Assembly: GCA_003228965.1 (NCBI GenBank)
Contig: QIGP01000052.1
Span: forward strand, 1-9,439
DNA length: 9,439 nt
Direction of reading: 5' to 3'
Source: Gammaproteobacteria bacterium
GTDB taxonomy: Bacteria; Pseudomonadota; Gammaproteobacteria; Steroidobacterales; SZUA-146
The notes beneath the pieces were generated by a model, which saw nothing but the letters and a program-made list of their open reading frames with translations, made no database searches and was not told the DNA's origin. Numbering within the stretch: the stretch's first letter is position 1; each line of letters begins with the position of its first letter. The translations under genes were made by a program, and so were the position numbers. Positions 6,310 through 9,439 of this stretch are shown here, piece by piece.

Positions 6310-7439
6310 TGATTCTCCTTCTTATAGGCTCGCATGTAGCGGCCCCCATCGGTTATCGAAACGTGGCCTTGCAGTTCCAAGATCAGGAGCATGGATGAAA
6401 CGGCATCCGCCGTCAATCCGGTACGTGCGCAGAGTTGATCTATGTTGCTCGGTTCATAACCCAGACTATGTAAAAGCGCCTCGTGATCTTCATTTTTCAG
6501 GGTTTCCCCGGAGGGTGTTTCGGTTGAAATACAGGCCTTTTTGGCTTCATTATCGTCAAGTGCCGACCGAGTCAGTTGCCCAAGTTCCTGCAGAATATCG
6601 CTGCCTGACTCAACCAGCTTCGCGCCATCCCGGATTAGTCTGTGGCAGCCGCGAGCCATCGGATTGTGGATGGATCCCGGGACTGCAAAAATTTCCCGAC
6701 CTTGCTCGCCTGCGTAACGTGCGGTGATGAGCGAGCCGCTTCTGTAGGCCGCTTCGATGACGAGGACCCCCACCGAAAGGCCGCTTATGATGCGATTGCG
6801 ACGAGGAAAATTTCCTTTATGGGGAAGGGTTTGGGTCGAAAACTCACTGACAAGGGCACCGCTTGAGGCAATCTGCGTGGCTAGCCCTATGTGGCTCTTC
6901 GGATACACGGCATCGAGGCCCGTTCCACACACCGCCACGGTGAGTCCCGAGGATGCAAGAGCGCCTTTGTGGCTTGCCGCGTCGATGCCTCTGGCGAGGC
7001 CGCTGGTGATGGCAAAACCTGCTTCGCACAGAAAGTGTGCAAAGGCCGCGGCGTTTTCTTCACCCTGTTTGGTCGGATTGCGACTTCCCACCATGGCCAA
7101 TTGGGGATGATTTAACAGTTGGAGCTCGCCTACGACGTAAAGACCCAGCGGCGGATCGGGAATTTTGGCTAACAACAGCGGATAATGCGCGCTGCCATGC
7201 GGCACAAAATGGTGTGACGGGTGGTCAAGCCACTTCAAATCGTTGTCGAGCGCCGCCTGATCGAAGCGTTTCAGCGCTGCAGCGGCATCAGGCGACAGCC
7301 CCAGGTCAATCAGCGACGATTGATCGAGATTGATGACATTTTGAGCAGATCCGGCGCGAGTGACAAGCTCAAGTGCGCGCGCGCTCGATAGGCCTTTGGT
7401 GTGTTTTAGAACCAGCCAGGAATTGATGTCGTTGGTCAA
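6306..7439 (-). CDS. dprA: DNA-processing protein DprA (Smf)
   Basis: DprA binds incoming single-stranded DNA during natural transformation and loads RecA; homologues exist in non-competent bacteria too. Of 377 residues, about 1-60 form the SAM/HhH-like N-terminal domain. Residues about 80-290 are the Rossmann-like DprA core, with AMVGSRNPTKQGEENA (115-130), FAITSGLARGIDAASHKGAL (142-161), VCGTGLDAVYPKSH (170-183), GNFPRRNRIISGLS (209-222), GSLITARYAGEQGREIFAVPG (235-255) and GCHRLIRDGA (264-273). Residues about 315-370 form the winged-helix C-terminal domain common in proteobacteria. The start is TTG (7437-7439), chosen because GAGG lies 8 nt upstream and no ATG or GTG opens the frame earlier; residue 2 onward reads TNDINSWLVLKH as expected. 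It heads the minus-strand block and overlaps smg. A full-length protein says nothing by itself about competence, since no other com genes are in view. Confidence 0.96.
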   Translation of the reverse strand: MTNDINSWLVLKHTKGLSSARALELVTRAGSAQNVINLDQSSLIDLGLSPDAAAALKRFDQAALDNDLKWLDHPSHHFVPHGSAHYPLLLAKIPDPPLGLYVVGELQLLNHPQLAMVGSRNPTKQGEENAAAFAHFLCEAGFAITSGLARGIDAASHKGALASSGLTVAVCGTGLDAVYPKSHIGLATQIASSGALVSEFSTQTLPHKGNFPRRNRIISGLSVGVLVIEAAYRSGSLITARYAGEQGREIFAVPGSIHNPMARGCHRLIRDGAKLVESGSDILQELGQLTRSALDDNEAKKACISTETPSGETLKNEDHEALLHSLGYEPSNIDQLCARTGLTADAVSSMLLILELQGHVSITDGGRYMRAYKKENQ

Positions 7440-7853
7440 TGAGCGTGCCTCGGAAGTGTCGTGTCAGGGTCTAATAGTACTTATTTAGCACGTCAGAAAT
7501 ACGCTGGACGTGTAAGTGTGTTGGGACTTGGAGAGTAACTGTGGGAGCGGCTTCAGGTGCCCTTCAGCCGCGATTAAATTCAACAGTGGCATTTAATCGT
7601 GGCTGAAGCCGCTCCCACAGTCACAGCTACACGGTATCTCTTAAACGATAGGTAAGTGCTACGAGTGCTATAGCGATCTGTAAGGGTTCTTCGCTGCATT
7701 GTGGAACGTGCGGTACGTGGACAGCAAGACCCATAACCTGTCGAATTGCCAATTTTTGCCTCCGGTATGAATAGCTTGACTGGACTGGGGTTAACAGGGC
7801 TAAACGGATTCAGACCGGCCTCGCCTGAATTGGATAGTGGTAGGTGAAAAGAA
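7440..7853. other. Divergent intergenic region between dprA and the YiiX-like gene
   Basis: This 414-nt gap separates the outward-facing starts of dprA (minus) and the YiiX-like gene (plus), so it should hold promoters for both. No convincing hexamer pair was found: TATTAG at 7471-7476 on the minus strand has a poor -35 (TTTCTG at 17 nt), and TTGACT at 7776-7781 on the plus strand lacks a good -10. The dominant structure is the inverted repeat at 7538-7621. Nothing coding is recognised in 7622-7853. Confidence 0.6.
7538..7621. repeat. 84-bp REP-type inverted repeat with an 11-nt asymmetric insertion
   Basis: The outer arms ACTGTGGGAGCGGCTTCAG (7538-7556) and CTGAAGCCGCTCCCACAGT (7603-7621) are perfectly complementary over 19 bp. 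An inner arm CCGCGATTAAAT (7568-7579) pairs with ATTTAATCGTGG (7591-7602) with one mismatch (a G-U pair in RNA of the plus strand), around an 11-nt loop. The left side has an extra 11 nt, GTGCCCTTCAG (7557-7567), whose CTTCAG repeats the end of the outer arm. The GTGGGAGCGGCTTCAGCCGC core resembles REP sequences I recall from Pseudomonas and Xanthomonadales. There is no T-run on either side beyond the hairpin, so terminator function is unlikely. Its position between two divergent starts is unusual, since REP elements normally lie at 3' ends. Confidence 0.8.
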
Positions 7854-9242
7854 GTGGGCCTGGACCGGAGGCTCGTTTATGCTCGACCCATGCCTCACCA
7901 ACAACATATCAACACGCTCCTGGCGCTCGCCGACGCCGTACCTGAGCTTATCGGTGACGCGTTGTCCGCTGAGGACCGTAAGGCAGCTGTGGAGCGGGGC
8001 GCACTGCGTCCGGAAGAAGATGATCGGGTGGGTTACTGGTTTTCGCGCTTTTTGACCTTGCGCGAAGACTTGTGGGAACTGCTTGGAGAAATGGACGACG
8101 ACGTTAAGGTGCCGCTAACCAAAATTGAGCTTCTCACGGACTGGCGCAGTTTTATTGTGGGTTTTAGCGCCGCCTGTTTGCTCGTGCGCCTTGACCGTTT
8201 TCTGGTATTTGAGTTTGCCGTCGACGGGCATATGCAACGCAAGCTCAACGAAGCGTTTCCTGAGTACCGTATTGAACGCAAACGGTTCAGCCGAATTTTC
8301 TCGGCCTACTCCGATCCTGCAACCATGTTCAGACTTTACGACGCCGTCGGCTTTTTAAAGCGCAATGCAAAGTTTCGCGAGGCCTTGAAAAGCGATATTC
8401 TGGTAGCGCCAGTGGTGGAGCGGCTACCCGAGTTCGAAATCTACCTGGATATTAGTAAGCGCTCGTATCTTCGCCGTCTAATTCAGTACCTAAAGTACAA
8501 GTGGCGTCGTCGTGGCGCGTCGGCTCGTGATCAGACCATATTTGCCGTGTTTGAGGCCGGTGGTCGCATGGCCGCGAAAATGAACCCCGGGAAAACGAAA
8601 CAGGTCACGCCAGAAGTGCTCGCAATCATTGCGCAGCAGTTGGAACCTGGCGATATATTGGTGACCCGACACCGTTATGCGCTGACCAATTTTTTCCTGC
8701 CGGGCACCTGGCCTCACGCGGCCCTGTATGTCGGCACGCCTGAACAGCGCGAACAGTCTGGAATTAAAGTGCCGCCGCCCACAGAACATCGCTGGCGCCA
8801 AAACAAATGCACACTCGAAGCGCTGCGCGACGGCGTGTTGTTTCGGGAGCTTTCAAGCACGCTGAGCGTGGACGCTTTTGTGGTGGTGAGGGTGCAGGCC
8901 TCTCCAGGGGCAATTCGCTCTGCCATTGAGCGCGTAGTGAAACATGAAGGCAAAATGTATAACTTCGATTTTGATTTTTTCACTTCAGACCGGCTGGTCT
9001 GTACCGAAGTGGTCTATCGCGCGTACGACGGCGTAGAGGGTTTTCATTTACCGCTCATAGAACGCGCTGGAAGACACACGTTAACGGCGGAAGATATTCT
9101 GGATTTGGCCATCGATACCGACATGTTTAACATTATTGCAACGTTTGGCTATCCGCACGAAAACCCGGTATTCAGCTACGGTGATGAGGCGCAAAAGGTG
9201 GTGGAGGCAAGCTATCGCAGTGCACCGGATTCAGGTAACTAG
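7854..9242 (+). CDS. Permuted papain-like cysteine hydrolase (YiiX/YaeF type, NlpC/P60 superfamily) with an unrecognised N-terminal half
   Basis: The C-terminal half (about 250-440 of 462) carries the circularly permuted NlpC/P60 pattern of the YiiX/YaeF family (PF05708 type). LEPGDILVTRHRYALTNFFL (263-282) leads to the catalytic His H288 in WPHAALYVG; a probable third residue is E322 in LEALRDGV; the nucleophile is C383 in SDRLVCTEVVYRAY (378-391). Family members are thought to be amidases, esterases or peptidases acting on lipids or cell-wall peptides; the substrate here is unknown. Residues 1-250 are helical and charged (for example YLKYKWRRRGASARD, 212-226) and I do not recognise them. 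One hydrophobic patch (FIVGFSAACLLV, 100-111) is too short and flanked too closely by charges for a confident membrane segment, and no signal peptide is seen. GTG 7854 has AGGTGA 6 nt upstream; ATG 7890, residue 13, is an alternative without a good ribosome binding site. Confidence 0.85.
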   Translation: MGLDRRLVYARPMPHQQHINTLLALADAVPELIGDALSAEDRKAAVERGALRPEEDDRVGYWFSRFLTLREDLWELLGEMDDDVKVPLTKIELLTDWRSFIVGFSAACLLVRLDRFLVFEFAVDGHMQRKLNEAFPEYRIERKRFSRIFSAYSDPATMFRLYDAVGFLKRNAKFREALKSDILVAPVVERLPEFEIYLDISKRSYLRRLIQYLKYKWRRRGASARDQTIFAVFEAGGRMAAKMNPGKTKQVTPEVLAIIAQQLEPGDILVTRHRYALTNFFLPGTWPHAALYVGTPEQREQSGIKVPPPTEHRWRQNKCTLEALRDGVLFRELSSTLSVDAFVVVRVQASPGAIRSAIERVVKHEGKMYNFDFDFFTSDRLVCTEVVYRAYDGVEGFHLPLIERAGRHTLTAEDILDLAIDTDMFNIIATFGYPHENPVFSYGDEAQKVVEASYRSAPDSGN

Positions 9243-9250
9243 TGCCAGAA

Positions 9251-9310
9251 CGAAAAGTCCGATTTTCGCACAAATGTTCCTGACAAAATGAACAGATATT
9301 TATTTTCTGT
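9251..9310 (+). other. Two weak A/T-rich hairpins after the YiiX-like gene
   Basis: CGAAAA-gtccga-TTTTCG (9251-9268) is a perfect 6-bp stem starting 9 nt after the stop codon, and ACAGA-tatttattt-TCTGT (9292-9310, loop 9 nt) follows. Neither is GC-rich or followed by a clear T-run, so a terminator role is only possible. This stretch also precedes the partial frame at 9340 and may contain its promoter. Confidence 0.25.
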
Positions 9311-9339
9311 GCGGTCAGTGACGCAATTCAGGAGATGCG

Positions 9340-9439
9340 ATGAAGTTTTGCACATTTACCTGTCAAATGACGAGTTTTAGACGCAACTCTGCGGCGGCAT
9401 TCGACCCTGCCCGGTCATTTTTGAGTCGCCACTGCTTAA
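9340..9439 (+). CDS. Possible start of a further gene, cut by the window end
   Basis: An ATG at 9340 preceded by AGGAG (9330-9334, 5 nt spacing) opens a frame of 33 codons that is still open at the last base. It begins MKFCTFTCQMTSFRRNSAAA. I do not recognise it; it has no hydrophobic signal-peptide core and an unusual number of Cys, Phe and Arg for a protein start. It is kept mainly for the good ribosome binding site. It could equally be a short chance frame that ends just outside the window. Confidence 0.3.
   Translation, partial: MKFCTFTCQMTSFRRNSAAAFDPARSFLSRHCL

Noticed and set aside
7776..7806. Plus-strand promoter with TTGACT
   Set aside because: No acceptable -10 hexamer occurs at 16-18 nt spacing; the nearest, TAAACG, is at 19 nt and matches poorly.
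7879..8055. Second frame starting at ATG 7879 with GGAGG 7 nt upstream
   Set aside because: The ribosome binding site is good, but the frame ends after 58 codons inside the YiiX-like gene and looks like an out-of-frame shadow; a leader role is possible but unsupported.

Overview
The window looks like a piece of a gammaproteobacterial chromosome. The main evidence is the gene order on the minus strand, dprA > smg > topA > tsaC > hemF, which is a housekeeping neighbourhood typical of that class; smg (DUF494) is itself largely confined to proteobacteria of this kind. Every protein in the block aligns well by eye with remembered E. coli-type family members. I cannot name the genus. The lysine-tailed TopA without zinc ribbons, and REP-like repeats of two different types, suggest a non-enteric lineage.

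Layout from right to left, following transcription of the main block. From 7439 down to 226 almost everything is on the minus strand: dprA (DNA processing, transformation), smg overlapping it by 4 nt, a 196-nt gap holding a candidate promoter and a large nested inverted repeat, topA (DNA topoisomerase I), tsaC (threonylcarbamoyl-AMP synthase, tRNA t6A), hemF (aerobic coproporphyrinogen III oxidase), a VOC-fold protein starting 23 nt after hemF, then a 239-nt stretch with one or two very short or frameshifted reading frames, and finally an AhpD-like protein of the peroxidase-related family. In many relatives aroE follows hemF; here the VOC and AhpD-like genes sit in that position. Beyond the last gene (1-225) are two tandem palindromic repeats and another hairpin.

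On the plus strand there is one large gene (7854-9242). Its C-terminal half is a permuted papain-like (YiiX/YaeF, NlpC/P60-superfamily) cysteine hydrolase domain with its His, Glu and Cys visible; its N-terminal half of about 250 residues I do not recognise. It is divergent from dprA across a 414-nt spacer that contains an 84-bp inverted repeat of REP type. A short reading frame with a good ribosome binding site begins at 9340 and runs off the window.

The dprA-to-hemF genes are conserved housekeeping functions that share a locus rather than a pathway. I see no CRISPR array, tRNA, rRNA, insertion sequence or clear phage gene, and no defence or biosynthetic system. The most interesting non-standard items are the structured leader in front of topA, the possible microORF chain in front of the AhpD-like gene, and the unrecognised N-terminal half fused to the YiiX-like domain.
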